NCBI RefSeq assembly: GCF_051245535.1
Contig: NZ_CP195303.1
Location: 682,001 to 746,000, forward strand
Direction: 5' to 3'
Length of the DNA stretch: 64,000 nucleotides
Source of the DNA: Micavibrio aeruginosavorus_D
Lineage (GTDB): Bacteria > Pseudomonadota > Alphaproteobacteria > Micavibrionales > Micavibrionaceae
The notes under the pieces are model-generated. The model worked only from the letters and a program-made list of their open reading frames with translations, searched no databases and was not told the DNA's origin. Positions 9,572 to 17,849 of the stretch are shown piece by piece (position 1 is the first letter of the stretch; each line of letters starts with the position of its first letter). The position numbers were made by a program, and so were the translations under genes.

Positions 9572-10915
9572 ATGGTTGTCGATCACGCCGCCGTGCCCGA
9601 AGTGTTGTTCGGGATGAATCCGATGATGGTGTCCACCGCCATCCTTATTTTTGCCTATGCCTTTATCATTTCCGAAAAAATCAACCGCACCATCATTGCT
9701 TTGCTGGGTGGGGCGTTGATGATTTTTATGGGCGTGTTGAATCAGGATATGGCGATCAAGGGGGTGGATTTCAACACCATTGCCTTGCTGACCGGGATGA
9801 TGGTGATTGTATCCATCACCGAAAAAACCGGTGTGTTTCAATATGTGGCGATTTTATCGGCCAAGGCCGTAAAAGCCAACCCGCGCGCGTTGCTGGCCGT
9901 CATGGGCATTATCACGGCGGTGTTTTCGGCATTGCTGGATAACGTGACGACGGTTTTGCTGACGGTTCCCATTACGTTGCTGTTGACCGATCAATTGAAA
10001 ATCAATCCGTACCCGTTTTTGTTTGTACAAATTTTTTCTTCCAATATCGGTGGTACGGCCACGCTGATCGGGGACCCACCAAATATCATGATCGGGTCGC
10101 AGGTGGGCCTCAGCTTCATGGATTTCGTCAATAATGTCGGGCTTCCGGCGTTGGTGTGCCTGATCTTTATCATGGTGTTTTTTGATTTCTTCTGGGGCCG
10201 GAAAATGGTGGCGGCGGAATCCGCGCGCGCGGCCATTATGCGTTTCGTTCCGGTGGAAGCGATCGAGGATAAGGGGCTGTTGATCAAATCGCTGCTCGTT
10301 CTGGCGCTGGTTCTGGCCGGATTTATTCTGGGCCATGACCATGGGTTGATGCCGGGCACGGTGGCACTGGCCGGGGCGGCCTTGCTGATGCTGCTGCAAT
10401 GTGCCGGGCTGAGTGCGGAAAAACAGTCGCACAAGGTGCATGAATCATTCCAGAGCGTGGAATGGGGCACCATTTTCTTCTTCATCGGCCTGTTCGTTCT
10501 GGTCTCTGGGGTTGAGGTGGCCGGGGTTTTGAACCTGATGGCGACCAAGCTTCTCGACATCACCAACAATGATTTGTTTATGGCCAGCATGATGGTTTTG
10601 TGGTCATCGGCGGTGTTGTCGGCGATTGTTGATAATATTCCGTTTGTGGCCACGATGATCCCGTTGATTAAATCGACCACGGCGGCCTTTGGCGGGCCGG
10701 ACGCGGTGATGCCACTGTGGTGGAGCCTGTCGCTCGGCGCCTGTCTGGGCGGGAACGGATCGTTGATCGGGGCCAGTGCCAACGTGATGGTGGCGGGCTT
10801 TGCCGAACGGGCGGGGCACCGTATTTCATTCCTGAAATTCATGGCGCTGGCGTTCCCGCTGATGCTGGTGACGATTGCGATTTCAACGGTCTATGTCTGG
10901 TGGGCGTTTTTCTAG
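9572..10915 (+). CDS. ArsB/NhaD-type ion transporter (SLC13-like permease)
   Basis: A 447-residue, very hydrophobic protein with about 11 membrane helices. The family signature NIGGTATLIGDPPNIMIGS (about 152-170) is clear, and a related signature in the second half reads LGACLGGNGSLIGASANV (about 389-406), giving the inverted two-half ion-transporter design. Members export arsenite or exchange Na+/H+; the substrate is not decided here. GGGGAG precedes the ATG. It is cotranscribed with the upstream CBS protein, and the DUF192 gene begins two bases after its stop. Confidence 0.83.
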   Translation: MVVDHAAVPEVLFGMNPMMVSTAILIFAYAFIISEKINRTIIALLGGALMIFMGVLNQDMAIKGVDFNTIALLTGMMVIVSITEKTGVFQYVAILSAKAVKANPRALLAVMGIITAVFSALLDNVTTVLLTVPITLLLTDQLKINPYPFLFVQIFSSNIGGTATLIGDPPNIMIGSQVGLSFMDFVNNVGLPALVCLIFIMVFFDFFWGRKMVAAESARAAIMRFVPVEAIEDKGLLIKSLLVLALVLAGFILGHDHGLMPGTVALAGAALLMLLQCAGLSAEKQSHKVHESFQSVEWGTIFFFIGLFVLVSGVEVAGVLNLMATKLLDITNNDLFMASMMVLWSSAVLSAIVDNIPFVATMIPLIKSTTAAFGGPDAVMPLWWSLSLGACLGGNGSLIGASANVMVAGFAERAGHRISFLKFMALAFPLMLVTIAISTVYVWWAFF

Positions 10916-10916
10916 A

Positions 10917-11408
10917 ATGATGAAATTTGTTTTGGTGGCCCTGATGGCTCTGGCCCTTCCCGCCGCGTCGGCGTGGGCGCAGCAGGACGTGCCCGTTGAT
11001 TATTCATCCCCGCTGGTGATCGCCACGGCGGATGGGGCGCGCCACGAATTCATGGTCGAGGTGGTGGATTCCGGCCCCGCCCGGATACAAGGCCTGATGT
11101 TCCGCAATTCCATGCCGCCCAAGGCCGGAATGCTTTTCCTGTTCCCGGAAAGCACTGAACGTTCTTTCTGGATGAAAAACACGCTGATCCCGCTGGATAT
11201 CGTTTTTATTCAGGGGAATGGGGTGATTCACCATATTCACGAAGGGGCCAAGCCGCTGGATTTGACCCCGATTCCGTCCAATGGCCCCGTGCCCGTGGTG
11301 CTGGAATTGAATGCGGGGACGGCCAAGGCTCTGGGGATTAAGGCCGGGGACCGGGTTCTGCACCCGGACGTGGCCAATTCGCTTGCTACAGACGCAGGAA
11401 ACCAGTAA
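10917..11408 (+). CDS. Secreted DUF192 protein
   Basis: A 163-residue protein with a clear signal peptide (MMKFVLVALMALALPAASAWAQ, cleavage probably after AWA). The mature part is a DUF192 domain: RIQGLMFRNSMPPKAGMLF, then SFWMKNTLIPLDIVFI, then the NGPVPVVLELNAGTAKALGI tail. DUF192 proteins are periplasmic in Gram-negatives and their function is unknown. The ATG lies within two bases of the transporter stop, so it is the last gene of that operon. A second in-frame ATG at 10920 is equally possible. Confidence 0.85.
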   Translation: MMKFVLVALMALALPAASAWAQQDVPVDYSSPLVIATADGARHEFMVEVVDSGPARIQGLMFRNSMPPKAGMLFLFPESTERSFWMKNTLIPLDIVFIQGNGVIHHIHEGAKPLDLTPIPSNGPVPVVLELNAGTAKALGIKAGDRVLHPDVANSLATDAGNQ

Positions 11409-11432
11409 AACACCCCAGTCCGATGGGAATCA

Positions 11433-11509
11433 CGGGGCGTAGCGCAGTCCGGTAGCGCGCCTGCTTTGGGAGCAGGATGCCGGGGGTTCAAATCCCTCCG
11501 CCCCGACCA
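11433..11509 (+). tRNA. tRNA-Pro (UGG)
   Basis: A 77-base cloverleaf. The acceptor stem CGGGGCG pairs with CGCCCCG, the anticodon stem CCTGC/GCAGG encloses loop TTTGGGA with anticodon TGG, the T arm is GGGGGTTCAAATCCCTC, the discriminator is A and CCA is encoded. The encoded CCA end also forms the left arm of a downstream hairpin (11507-11536). Confidence 0.96.
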
Positions 11510-11664
11510 CCCTTCGCCCTTACGGGCTTCGGGTGGCTTACGCCTCGGAGCGTAAGCGGAGGGGCGCAAGCTGGCCGAAACCGTTTAGGCCGAAGGAGTG
11601 CCGCCCGAAGCTCCGCAGGAGCGAAGGGGGGCGATGAAGGGCCGAGAGCTGTCTAGCCTCTCGG
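11507..11664. repeat. Block of five tandem inverted repeats between tRNA-Pro and a GIY-YIG gene
   Basis: Five separate dyads fill this span. CCACCC/GGGTGG is at 11507-11536 with an inner GCCC/GGGC. CTTACGC/GCGTAAG is at 11537-11556. GGCC-AAAC/GTTT-GGCC is at 11573-11591. CGCCC-GCTCC/GGAGC-GGGCG is at 11602-11633. CCGAGAG/CTCTCGG is at 11642-11664. No reading frame uses the block. It begins on the tRNA CCA end and stops 13 bases before the GIY-YIG ATG. It could be a structured RNA leader, a nuclease target, or the remnant of a tRNA-directed insertion. Confidence 0.8.
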
Positions 11665-11677
11665 TGTGTTGAGGAAG

Positions 11678-11935
11678 ATGTATTACGTCTACCTGATCCA
11701 GAGCATAAATTCTCCCGAACAGCGCTATATTGGTTATACCAAAGACCTGCAATCACGCATGCGGGCGCATAATGCAGGTGAATCCTCGCATACGGCTAAA
11801 TTTTGTCCTTGGGAATTGGTGGTTTATCATGCATTTAAAGATAAAGATGCCGCGCAGAAGTTTGAGCATTATTTGAAAACAGGGTCGGGTCAGGCATTCG
11901 CAAATAAGCGTTTTTGGTGTAAAACCGATGCGTAA
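11678..11935 (+). CDS. GIY-YIG nuclease-domain protein (tRNA-Pro-linked)
   Basis: An 85-residue single-domain GIY-YIG protein of the UPF0213/YhbQ-like kind. Motif YVYLIQ and RYIGYT form the GIY...YIG pair; the catalytic Arg is in LQSRMRAHN and the metal-binding Glu is in KFEHYLKTGSG, followed by AFANKR. Such proteins are predicted DNA endonucleases; cellular roles are mostly unknown. Start at ATG 11678 with GAGGAAG directly before it (short spacing); GTG 11666 is the in-frame alternative. The gene sits behind a five-hairpin block attached to tRNA-Pro, and its codon use is more AT-rich than its neighbours, suggesting acquisition. Confidence 0.85.
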   Translation: MYYVYLIQSINSPEQRYIGYTKDLQSRMRAHNAGESSHTAKFCPWELVVYHAFKDKDAAQKFEHYLKTGSGQAFANKRFWCKTDA

Positions 11936-11954
11936 TTAAGGATGAGCGGGAATC

Positions 11955-12263
11955 ATGAAAGTCACCATCTTCAAGCCAAGTCGTAATGTCATGCAAGCCG
12001 GGCTGGGTAAAACCAAGCTTTGGGTGCTGGAATACAATCCGGCGACGCCGCGTGGGCCGGAGCCGCTGATGGGCTGGACGGCCTCTGGTGACACGTTGAA
12101 TCAGGTGCGCCTGACTTTTGCCAGCATGGACGAAGCCATTGCCTATGCGCAGAAAAAGGGCTGGGAATACGCCGTTCTGCCCGAGCATACCCGCCGCGTT
12201 GTTCCGCGTAACTATGTCGATAATTTCGCATATGTTCCGCCTGAAAAAAGCGCCAAAGCCTAA
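11955..12263 (+). CDS. NDUFS4-like complex I accessory subunit (ETC complex I subunit family)
   Basis: A 102-residue protein matching the alphaproteobacterial homologues of mitochondrial NDUFS4 (18-kDa, AQDQ) subunit: KVTIFKPSRNVMQAG near the start, then WVLEYNP, MGWTASGDTLNQVRLTF and the conserved AIAYAQKKGWEYAV segment. It stabilises NADH:ubiquinone oxidoreductase on the matrix/cytoplasmic side. The nuo operon is not in this window. The start follows GGATGAGCGGGAATC, a weak ribosome site. tRNA-Arg follows directly. Confidence 0.85.
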   Translation: MKVTIFKPSRNVMQAGLGKTKLWVLEYNPATPRGPEPLMGWTASGDTLNQVRLTFASMDEAIAYAQKKGWEYAVLPEHTRRVVPRNYVDNFAYVPPEKSAKA

Positions 12264-12277
12264 ATTCCACTCAAGAA

Positions 12278-12354
12278 GCGCCCGTAGCTCAACTGGATAG
12301 AGCATCCGCCTTCTAAGCGGACGGTTGCAGGTTCGATTCCTGCCGGGCGCGCCA
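12278..12354 (+). tRNA. tRNA-Arg (UCU)
   Basis: A 77-base cloverleaf. Acceptor GCGCCCG/CGGGCGC, anticodon stem TCCGC/GCGGA with loop CTTCTAA (anticodon TCT), T arm GCAGGTTCGATTCCTGC, discriminator G and encoded CCA. Confidence 0.96.
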
Positions 12355-12383
12355 TTTTCTGCCTAACCAATAGGGGTTTTATA

Positions 12384-12409
12384 ACGGTGCATGATGATGC
12401 GCCGTTTTT
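12384..12409 (+). terminator. Intrinsic terminator after tRNA-Arg
   Basis: The stem ACGG-GCAT/ATGC-CCGT, with one mismatch pair and loop GATG, is followed by TTTTT, 30 bases after the tRNA. Confidence 0.75.
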
Positions 12410-12842
12410 GCTTTTTGGGCTGAATTTGGATTCCGCACAAAAAAAGGTCCGGAGAACCTTTTGGGAACTCCGGACAAACGGCGGTAATAGAGGGTGTGTA
12501 ACTCTTTTGTAGCCCAATACCGGAACCGGTGCAACACAAAAAACACCAAAAGGCAGTTTTTTTCTGCCATATCCGAAACTATCTGCAGTAAATACAAATA
12601 AACGAGTAATAGTGTTTAAAAAATATAGTACTCGAATACATTTTTCTTATTCATCAAGTTAATGAAACTGGTGTTTTGAATATATAGATTGGCTGTTTTC
12701 TTTGTCTGAATTACTTGTATTCCAGTAAATACAGTAGAAAACGGTTCGGATGTGGGTGTGGGTGCGCCCCGATACTTGCCGTGCGGGGAAGAGGCTAGGC
12801 TAAACTTGTGAATAGGAAGTTAAAGCGGCGCGGGGGTGAAAA
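12410..12842. other. Long AT-rich gap without a recognisable gene
   Basis: This 430-base stretch lies between tRNA-Arg and the convergent sulfurtransferase gene. It is clearly more AT-rich than its surroundings and has no credible reading frame. Two hairpins point to transcription on the minus strand: GGCAG/CTGCC at 12552-12568 and a strong terminator at 12439-12475. It may be the long 3' UTR of sseA or hold a small RNA. Confidence 0.5.
12439..12475 (-). terminator. Strong minus-strand intrinsic terminator
   Basis: The perfect 8-bp stem GTCCGGAG/CTCCGGAC (12447-12454 and 12468-12475) is followed on the minus strand by C and seven T. It lies about 370 bases downstream of the sulfurtransferase stop, unusually far for that gene's own terminator. 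Confidence 0.75.
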
Positions 12843-13694
12843 TCAGCCCACAGAAATGGCGGAGTTCAGGGCTTTTTGTCCCCATTCACACCATGATCCG
12901 TCATAGACGGCCACGTCATTCCGGCCCATTTCATGCAGGGCGAGGGCCAGAACGCAGGCGGTGACGCCGCTGCCGCAGCTGGTGATGATTTGCTTTCCGG
13001 CTCCGGCGCGAATCATCTCTGCCGTGGCGGGATGATTGGGGATTAAGCGGGCTGTGCCGGGATCAATCATGTCCATAAAGAACAGGTTGCGGCTGTTGGG
13101 GATATGGCCCGATGTTAAATGCGGGCGCGGTTCGGCAACGGTGCCGGCAAAGCGGTCCGGGCTGCGGGCATCGAGGATCAAATATTCGTCAGGACGCGTG
13201 CGGGCGTCATCAACAGCGGCATGGTTGCAGACCAGATGCGGGCGATAGGCGGCGCGGAATGGCGTTGCGGCGGGTGTCGGTGTGGACGCCGGGCCAACAT
13301 TCATGGGCAGGCCCATCGCCACCCACAGCGGCAATCCGCCATTCAATACGCGCACATTATCGTGCCCATACAGACGGAACATCCACCATACGCGCGCGGC
13401 GGCCATGGCGATGCCGCTTTGGTCGTAGATGACAATCTGGCTGTCATTCCGAATGCCCATGGCGGTGACGGCGGCGGCAAAATCATCCGCATCCGGCACC
13501 ATATGGGGCAGCGGATTATCATGGTCCGCCACGTCATCAATATCAAAGAAAACGGCATTGCCGATGCGGGCCTGCGCATAAACGGGGTTCATCACGCCGT
13601 ATGTCGCATCGACCAACACCAGATTGTCCGGGGCCTCGGCCAGCAAACGGGCCAGATCCTGTGGTTCAATCAAGGCGGAAGAGGGCGTGGTCAT
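12843..13694 (-). CDS. sseA: Thiosulfate/3-mercaptopyruvate sulfurtransferase
   Basis: A 283-residue two-domain rhodanese. The N-terminal inactive rhodanese domain spans about 1-140 (DATYGVMNP, FFDIDDVADHDNPLPHMVP, IVIYDQSGIAMAARVWW). The C-terminal domain carries the active-site loop ITSCGSGVTACVLALAL (Cys at about 245), the CGSGVTA type typical of 3-mercaptopyruvate sulfurtransferases. It transfers sulfane sulfur to cyanide or thiols in the cytoplasm or periplasm; no signal peptide is evident. Its ATG overlaps the stop of the upstream cyclase gene by four bases (ATGA), so translation is coupled. Confidence 0.9.
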   Translation of the reverse strand: MTTPSSALIEPQDLARLLAEAPDNLVLVDATYGVMNPVYAQARIGNAVFFDIDDVADHDNPLPHMVPDADDFAAAVTAMGIRNDSQIVIYDQSGIAMAAARVWWMFRLYGHDNVRVLNGGLPLWVAMGLPMNVGPASTPTPAATPFRAAYRPHLVCNHAAVDDARTRPDEYLILDARSPDRFAGTVAEPRPHLTSGHIPNSRNLFFMDMIDPGTARLIPNHPATAEMIRAGAGKQIITSCGSGVTACVLALALHEMGRNDVAVYDGSWCEWGQKALNSAISVG

Positions 13695-14863
13695 GCGGCG
13701 GCCGCGGTGGCGTTACGGTTTTGGCCGTTGATCGTGTAAACGGTAATGCCTTCGGTTTTGCCACGCACGGCCTGATGGCCCATGGCTTCCAACTGGGCTT
13801 GCCAGTTCTGGCTCAGGTCACGGAGCAGCGCATCCGACAGCAGAATTTTCGTGCCCAGTTCCTTGTTCATCTGTTCCAGACGGGCGGCGGTGTTGACTAC
13901 GTCGCCATACACGCCGAGGAACAATTTTTCTTCGCCAATTTGTTGCAACACGACCGGGCCGGAATGGATGCCAATGCGGAAATCAGGCACGATTTTGTAA
14001 AGCTTGCGGTATTCATGGCGGCTGGAATCCAGTTGCGCGCGCAGGGCGATCACGGACATCAGCGCGCGGTCCGCCTGTTTACGGGGCCATAAAACCACCA
14101 GCCCGTCGCCCGTGTAATTGACGATATCGCCGCCATGGATACGGAAGATAGCGGTGGCATCGAAAATAAAGCGGGCAATCAAATCCATTGCTTCTTTCGG
14201 GGCCAACCGTTCGGCATTTGCGGATGATCCCACCATATCGAGGAACATGACAATGCGTTCGCGTTCCACCGGGTGGTGGTATGTCCCGGACAGGAATTGC
14301 ACGAAGTGGTTCGGCCCAACCATGCCAATGATTTTCAGCAATCCAATCGAAATGGTCGGCACGGTCACGGCGATGGCCAGGAAATACATATAAAATTCCG
14401 TCGGCAGCCGTTCAACCAGCGGCATCAGGCCATAGATGAAAACGGTCAAGCCAAAGCTAGCCGACAAAGCGGCGCCCAGCATGATGATATACAGCCCCAG
14501 ACGTTGGCTGGGCGATGCGCGGCGCAGCGACAGGCCGTGGATGGATTGCGTAATCTCAATATAAATCAACCAGCACAGGCCATAGAGCGCCCAGAACGTC
14601 AAATGCACCTTGTCATCCACGGGCAGGGACACATCGCTGAATTTCAAAATGCCGAACGCGGCCATGGCGGTGATAACAAAAACACTCAAGCGCGTGGCAA
14701 AGAAGAACAGGGCCGTCGCGCCAATCAACGCACATTCACCCCAGTAAATCAGCGCCAGCGACCCGACATGCAATTGGTCCATATAAAACGCACCCAGCGG
14801 AACCAGATTGAGCAGGATCAGCAGGGGGATCAGGAATTTCGGGCTGAGGAGGAATTTAGGCAT
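13691..14863 (-). CDS. Membrane-anchored class III adenylate/guanylate cyclase
   Basis: A 390-residue protein. Residues 1-190 form about five to six membrane helices, and residues 205-385 form a class III cyclase domain. Metal Asp residues are in IVMFLDMVGSS (about 212) and NYTGDGLVVLW (about 257). The transition-state Asn/Arg pair is in VNTAARLEQ. The position that is Lys in classical adenylate cyclases appears to be Asn (VNYTGD), so base specificity or activity is uncertain. Expected product is cAMP or cGMP at the inner membrane. It is translationally coupled to sseA, which follows on the same strand. Confidence 0.87.
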   Translation of the reverse strand: MPKFLLSPKFLIPLLILLNLVPLGAFYMDQLHVGSLALIYWGECALIGATALFFFATRLSVFVITAMAAFGILKFSDVSLPVDDKVHLTFWALYGLCWLIYIEITQSIHGLSLRRASPSQRLGLYIIMLGAALSASFGLTVFIYGLMPLVERLPTEFYMYFLAIAVTVPTISIGLLKIIGMVGPNHFVQFLSGTYHHPVERERIVMFLDMVGSSANAERLAPKEAMDLIARFIFDATAIFRIHGGDIVNYTGDGLVVLWPRKQADRALMSVIALRAQLDSSRHEYRKLYKIVPDFRIGIHSGPVVLQQIGEEKLFLGVYGDVVNTAARLEQMNKELGTKILLSDALLRDLSQNWQAQLEAMGHQAVRGKTEGITVYTINGQNRNATAAAA

Positions 14864-14952
14864 TGGTGTGCTTTACAACTCGGTTGTCGTGTTCGTCCAT
14901 CGGCCCCGCACACCGTTTTTATTATTATGGGGCCATTTATCACTGCAATCTA

Positions 14953-16092
14953 TCATAGCGAAAGCCCAAACCCAAGGCATCCCGATACAATAAGCGTCAC
15001 GGGAATAACCCATTTCCAACGAATCAGGCTGATGGCGGCCAGTGCGGCCAGAGCCAGCACGACGGGCACAGGGGCGGTCAGGGTTTGCAGGGCGATGGTG
15101 GCCGTTGTCACGGCAAACAACCCGATGACCGCGGCGGCAATCGCATGCAATCCGCCGTGCCAATGCGGGTTTTCGATGATTTTTTCCAGATGATTGTGCC
15201 CCAGCAGGGTAAAGGCAAAAGCAGGCAGGAAAATGCCCAGCGTGACCAGAATGGCCCCGCCAACCCCATCAACCAGATACCCCAGATAGGTGCCAAAAAT
15301 CACCATCGGCGCGGGGATGATGCTGGACAGGGCGATGCCATCCACAAAATGCTGCATCGTAATGTTGGGGTACAAACCCACCATGCTGTTTTCCAGGAAC
15401 GGAATGGTGGTATAGGCCCCGCCGAAGGAGAGCAGGCCAGCCTTCAACCCCTCAATAAACAATCCGCCATGACGCAGGGCGGACAAGGGAACGGTGGGGG
15501 ATGCGAATGTTGTCGAGGCAATAAAGCCCGCAATAATAATCGCGCTGGCGATCAGCATGATAGGGCGGGGCCAGGCGTGATCCATGTAATGGATGGTCAG
15601 CGCCGCCGCAAACACGACCAGAAAATGCACGCCAGCAAAGGTCATCGCACACGAGGCCAGCGCAATAAACCACAGGATCGGCGCATCCAGCGTATGCCGC
15701 CCCATGCGATAGAGTGCGCGCACGATCAATGCAACAACCGCGGGCGCAACGCCCACAAAAACGGGCAGCAACACATCCGCCCCAAAACGCACATACAACG
15801 CCGACAGGATGAGCATGAAGATAAAGCCGGGCAGCATGAATCCCAACCCGGCCAACAACCCACCCAGCCGCCCCATGCGCACCATGCCCATATACACGCA
15901 TAATTCATGCGCCTCTGGTCCGGGCAACGCCTGATACACGGCCAACGCGCGGCGGAATTTATCGGGCGCGATCCATTGTTCCCGATCCACCAACGCATGA
16001 CGGATCATATCAATCTGCGCAACGGGGCCGCCCCAGGCGTTCAGGCCGAATTTCAGGAAGGTCCAAAACAGAGCGAGATAAGAGCGCATCAT
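14953..16092 (-). CDS. chrA: Chromate transporter family protein (CHR)
   Basis: A 379-residue, strongly hydrophobic protein made of two CHR domains. The N half has LFWTFLKFGLNAWGGPVAQI and ALPGPEAHELCVYMG. The C half has EGLKAGLLSFGGAYTTIPFL and a proline-bearing SSIIPAPMVIFGTYLGY. This two-domain arrangement is the long form of ChrA, which expels chromate from the cytoplasm; several homologues have other or unknown anion substrates. It is alone on the minus strand with 89 bases to the cyclase gene. No chrB regulator is present, so inducible chromate resistance is not implied. Confidence 0.86.
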   Translation of the reverse strand: MMRSYLALFWTFLKFGLNAWGGPVAQIDMIRHALVDREQWIAPDKFRRALAVYQALPGPEAHELCVYMGMVRMGRLGGLLAGLGFMLPGFIFMLILSALYVRFGADVLLPVFVGVAPAVVALIVRALYRMGRHTLDAPILWFIALASCAMTFAGVHFLVVFAAALTIHYMDHAWPRPIMLIASAIIIAGFIASTTFASPTVPLSALRHGGLFIEGLKAGLLSFGGAYTTIPFLENSMVGLYPNITMQHFVDGIALSSIIPAPMVIFGTYLGYLVDGVGGAILVTLGIFLPAFAFTLLGHNHLEKIIENPHWHGGLHAIAAAVIGLFAVTTATIALQTLTAPVPVVLALAALAAISLIRWKWVIPVTLIVSGCLGFGLSL

Positions 16093-16137
16093 TATGTCTG
16101 CTGAATGTTTTGGGGGATGAAATGAAGAAAGAAGAAA

Positions 16138-16212
16138 TGGCTCCCTGAGCAGGATTCGAACCTGCGACCAATCGATTAACAGTCGATTGCTCTACCGCTG
16201 AGCTATCAGGGA
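16138..16212 (-). tRNA. tRNA-Asn (GUU)
   Basis: Read on the minus strand: acceptor TCCCTGA, D arm AGCTCAGCGGTAGAGCA, anticodon loop CTGTTAA with anticodon GTT, T arm GCAGGTTCGAATCCTGC, discriminator G and encoded CCA. Length is 75 bases. Confidence 0.95.
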
Positions 16213-16336
16213 ATGCTCATATGCGAACGGGTAGATGGATAGGATATTTTCCCGCGGACTTCCAGTCCTTTTTTACAAAAAATCAAATTATTAACAGTTT
16301 TCATATTCTTGGGCGGGTGCGGAGGGGCTGGAAAGC

Positions 16337-17302
16337 CTACAGCCATCGGCGGTGGCGGAAATAAAGGTAGGGTAAAATGGCCGACATCAGCATGGCGATC
16401 AGCGCGATGGGATAGCCGAAGGGCCAGTCCAGTTCCGGCATAAAGTGGAAGTTCATGCCATAGGTGGAGGCGATCAGGGTCGGCGGCAGGAAGATGACCG
16501 CCGCGACGGAGAAGAATTTGATGATCGTGTTCTGCTCAATATTGATCATGCCCAATGTGGCTTCCAACACGAAATTGATTTTGTTGGACAGGAAGGAGGC
16601 ATGGTCGGTCAGGGCGCGAACATCCTGCTCCAGACTGGCGAGGCCGTGTTTCATCTCGGTGTTGAGGGTGTTTTTGTCGATATTGTAGGTGAGGAAGCTG
16701 ATCACGCGGTCGAGGCTGAGCAGCGTTTCCTTGACCTTGGAATTCAAATCGCCCTTCTGGCCGATGATGCGCAAAACTTCGTTGAAATCGGTCTTTTTCT
16801 TGCCCGTGCCGTTGCGGAAAATTTCGTGCGAAATGCGTTCGATTTCATTGGCGACATTTTCCAGCGGATCGGACAGGCGGTCCACGATGGTTTCCAGCAA
16901 GCCAATCAAAACATCTTCGCCATTGCTGCAACGGGGCAGGGACCGCTGGGCGCGCGTGGAGAAGAGCTGGAACGCTTTCGGTTCGTGATCGCGCACGGTA
17001 ATCAGCTTGTGGTTGGTCAGGATAAAGCTGACCGGGCTGAGCAAGGGTGCGGGTGTGTCTGTGCCAACGACCAAAGTGGCCGTCATGAACAGGGCGCCTT
17101 CGTCCTTGTACAGGCGGTTTGAAAGCTCGATGGCCTTCATGTCTTCTTTTGTGGGAACGTCGAGGACGAGGGCGTCTTCGACCAGTTTTTCCTCTGCCGC
17201 GTCCGGCTGCAGCATATCGACCCACAGCACCCCGTCATGCAGGGCATCGGCGAGGTCTTCTTTTTTAATCTTCTTATGATCTGCGGAATAAAATGACAGC
17301 AT
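16337..17302 (-). CDS. corA: CorA-family magnesium/divalent cation channel
   Basis: A 321-residue product. A large cytoplasmic helical domain is followed by two C-terminal membrane helices; the CorA signature GMN occurs in IASTYGMNFHF before the second helix. It forms a pentameric Mg2+ channel in the inner membrane and may also carry Co2+ or Ni2+. I place the start at the ATG at 17302 (MLSFYSADHKK). The frame stays open 147 bases further upstream, but that part is the tRNA-Cys gene. The tRNA lies about 70 bases upstream on the same strand. Confidence 0.88.
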   Translation of the reverse strand: MLSFYSADHKKIKKEDLADALHDGVLWVDMLQPDAAEEKLVEDALVLDVPTKEDMKAIELSNRLYKDEGALFMTATLVVGTDTPAPLLSPVSFILTNHKLITVRDHEPKAFQLFSTRAQRSLPRCSNGEDVLIGLLETIVDRLSDPLENVANEIERISHEIFRNGTGKKKTDFNEVLRIIGQKGDLNSKVKETLLSLDRVISFLTYNIDKNTLNTEMKHGLASLEQDVRALTDHASFLSNKINFVLEATLGMINIEQNTIIKFFSVAAVIFLPPTLIASTYGMNFHFMPELDWPFGYPIALIAMLMSAILPYLYFRHRRWL

Positions 17303-17369
17303 GCCCGTGATCTTATCCGATCCAAGGCGGTGTGCAATACGGGGACGTGTGGGGAATCTAACGCATCTT

Positions 17370-17443
17370 TGGAGGCACGAGCCGGAATCGAACCGGCGTA
17401 CAAGGATTTGCAGTCCTCTGCCTAGCCACTCGGCCACCGCGCC
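17370..17443 (-). tRNA. tRNA-Cys (GCA)
   Basis: Minus-strand cloverleaf of 74 bases: acceptor GGCGCGG with two G-U pairs, anticodon GCA in GGACTGCAAATCC, T arm GCCGGTTCGATTCCGGC, discriminator U as is usual for tRNA-Cys, CCA encoded. Confidence 0.95.
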
Positions 17444-17849
17444 ACCCAAAGATATGCGTCAGGGCTAGGGATATGCCCGAAGTTCTGCGGGGCGTCAATG
17501 GTTGGTTTTCCGCGAAAGGCGATTTTGCGAAGGAGGGGCTTGACGGATTCATCCGGTGGCGTAGTTTATGCGGACATAAACTGATTGGTTTAGATTTTTG
17601 CTAATTCTGCATTATGTTAATACTGGTTCTGTTCACGGGCGTATTCAAAGCCATGTCGCAAATTGACACGCACGGTCGGGCAAGGCAGTGAAGGAGATGT
17701 GGAATACAAGTCAAAGTGGTTGCTGGCGTTATGTTTAACCTGTGGAAAACTGCTGGTCAGCGAGTCGGTGATAGAGTAAAAAGGAAGAGGCCCGTTCGGG
17801 ACCGTTTCTGTTCTGTTTCTTCTAACGTTTAAGTTTCTTGGTGTTGTCG
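17444..17849. other. Divergent intergenic region, tRNA-Cys / PIMT-TolC operon
   Basis: About 400 bases between the minus-strand tRNA-Cys and the plus-strand PIMT homologue. It must hold both promoters, since the flanking genes diverge. TTGACG (17538 region) and TTGACA (17660 region) boxes occur, but none has a convincing -10 partner. No conserved reading frame was seen. Confidence 0.4.

Noticed and set aside
12379..12597. A 72-codon minus-strand frame in the AT-rich gap
   Set aside because: It overlaps two hairpins, has no ribosome site, and its product shows no conserved pattern.
13119..13739. A 206-codon plus-strand frame opposite sseA
   Set aside because: Antisense to the two rhodanese domains; no independent support.
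17303..17449. A longer CorA start that adds 49 N-terminal residues
   Set aside because: The extra codons are the tRNA-Cys gene read as protein. The ATG at 17302 gives a normal CorA N-terminus.
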